The notes under the pieces were generated by a model. It did not search any database. It was not told where the DNA came from and saw nothing but the letters and a program-made list of their open reading frames with translations. The translations under genes were made by a program, and so were the position numbers. Shown here one piece after another: positions 5,312 through 5,330 of a stretch of DNA of 5,330 bases. The stretch is from contig JAISSC010000127.1 of assembly GCA_031273305.1 (NCBI GenBank), positions 1 through 5,330 of the forward strand. The letters are read 5' to 3'. Numbering within the stretch: the stretch's first letter is position 1; every line of letters begins with the position of its first letter. The stretch is from Flavobacteriaceae bacterium (GTDB taxonomy: Bacteria; Bacteroidota; Bacteroidia; Flavobacteriales; Weeksellaceae).

Positions 5312-5330
5312 TTGCCATCGTGTTGCTGCC

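Larger units (their letters stand above)
4967..5330. other. Non-coding right flank: terminator and repeats
   Basis: After the peptidase stop codon this stretch holds the terminator (5000-5035), copy C of the gene-end repeat (5055-5079), two IS-end-like 16-mers (5081-5096 and 5239-5254), and the second composite REP element (5171-5233). A small hairpin follows at 5298-5311. An 87-codon open frame on the minus strand (5055-5318) spans all these repeats and resembles no protein family I know, so I treat it as chance. No transposase or RNA gene is visible before the window ends. Confidence 0.7.

Noticed and set aside
5055..5318. 87-codon open frame on the minus strand
   Set aside because: It lies entirely over the gene-end repeat, both 16-mers and the REP element, shows no family likeness, and its length is explained by GC-rich repeat sequence.

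Overview
The window looks like a Bacteroidota chromosome, probably order Bacteroidales. It is AT-rich. The gene at the right encodes a lipoprotein whose Cys is followed by Lys-Asp-Asp-Asp, a Bacteroidota-type surface-export signal. Two upstream regions carry matches to the TAnnTTTG -7 promoter box of this phylum. There are no strong Shine-Dalgarno sequences. I cannot name a genus.

Layout. Bases 1-589 contain no convincing gene. They hold a crowd of small palindromes and repeats of REP type. Bases 590-2709 hold two minus-strand genes: prfB (release factor 2), followed after 71 bp by a membrane-anchored SPFH/band-7 protein that resembles plant hypersensitive-induced-reaction (HIR) proteins. Bases 2710-2935 form a divergent intergenic region with a candidate promoter for each direction and a 12-bp tandem repeat. 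Bases 2936-4966 encode, on the plus strand, a 676-residue predicted surface lipoprotein with a papain-like (C1) peptidase domain and a C-terminal LamG/concanavalin-like domain. It is closed by a clear intrinsic terminator at 5000-5035. Bases 5036-5330 are again non-coding repeats.

The repeats on the two flanks are related. A motif of about 25 bp (core GTGAGTTCGGGATAAG) lies just downstream of both outward-facing transcription units, in the sense orientation each time, with a further partial copy at 94-114. A composite element of 63-65 bp made of two hairpins occurs at 304-368 and 5171-5233. A 16-bp IS-end-like sequence occurs twice at the right (5081 and 5239). No transposase is present.

The genes do not form an obvious pathway. 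prfB is housekeeping, the SPFH protein probably organises membrane, and the protease is an accessory surface enzyme with its own promoter and terminator. I see no convincing new multi-gene system. The points most worth following are the shared 3'-end repeat, the paired composite REP elements, the absence of the programmed frameshift in prfB, and the unusual active-site spacing of the papain-like lipoprotein.
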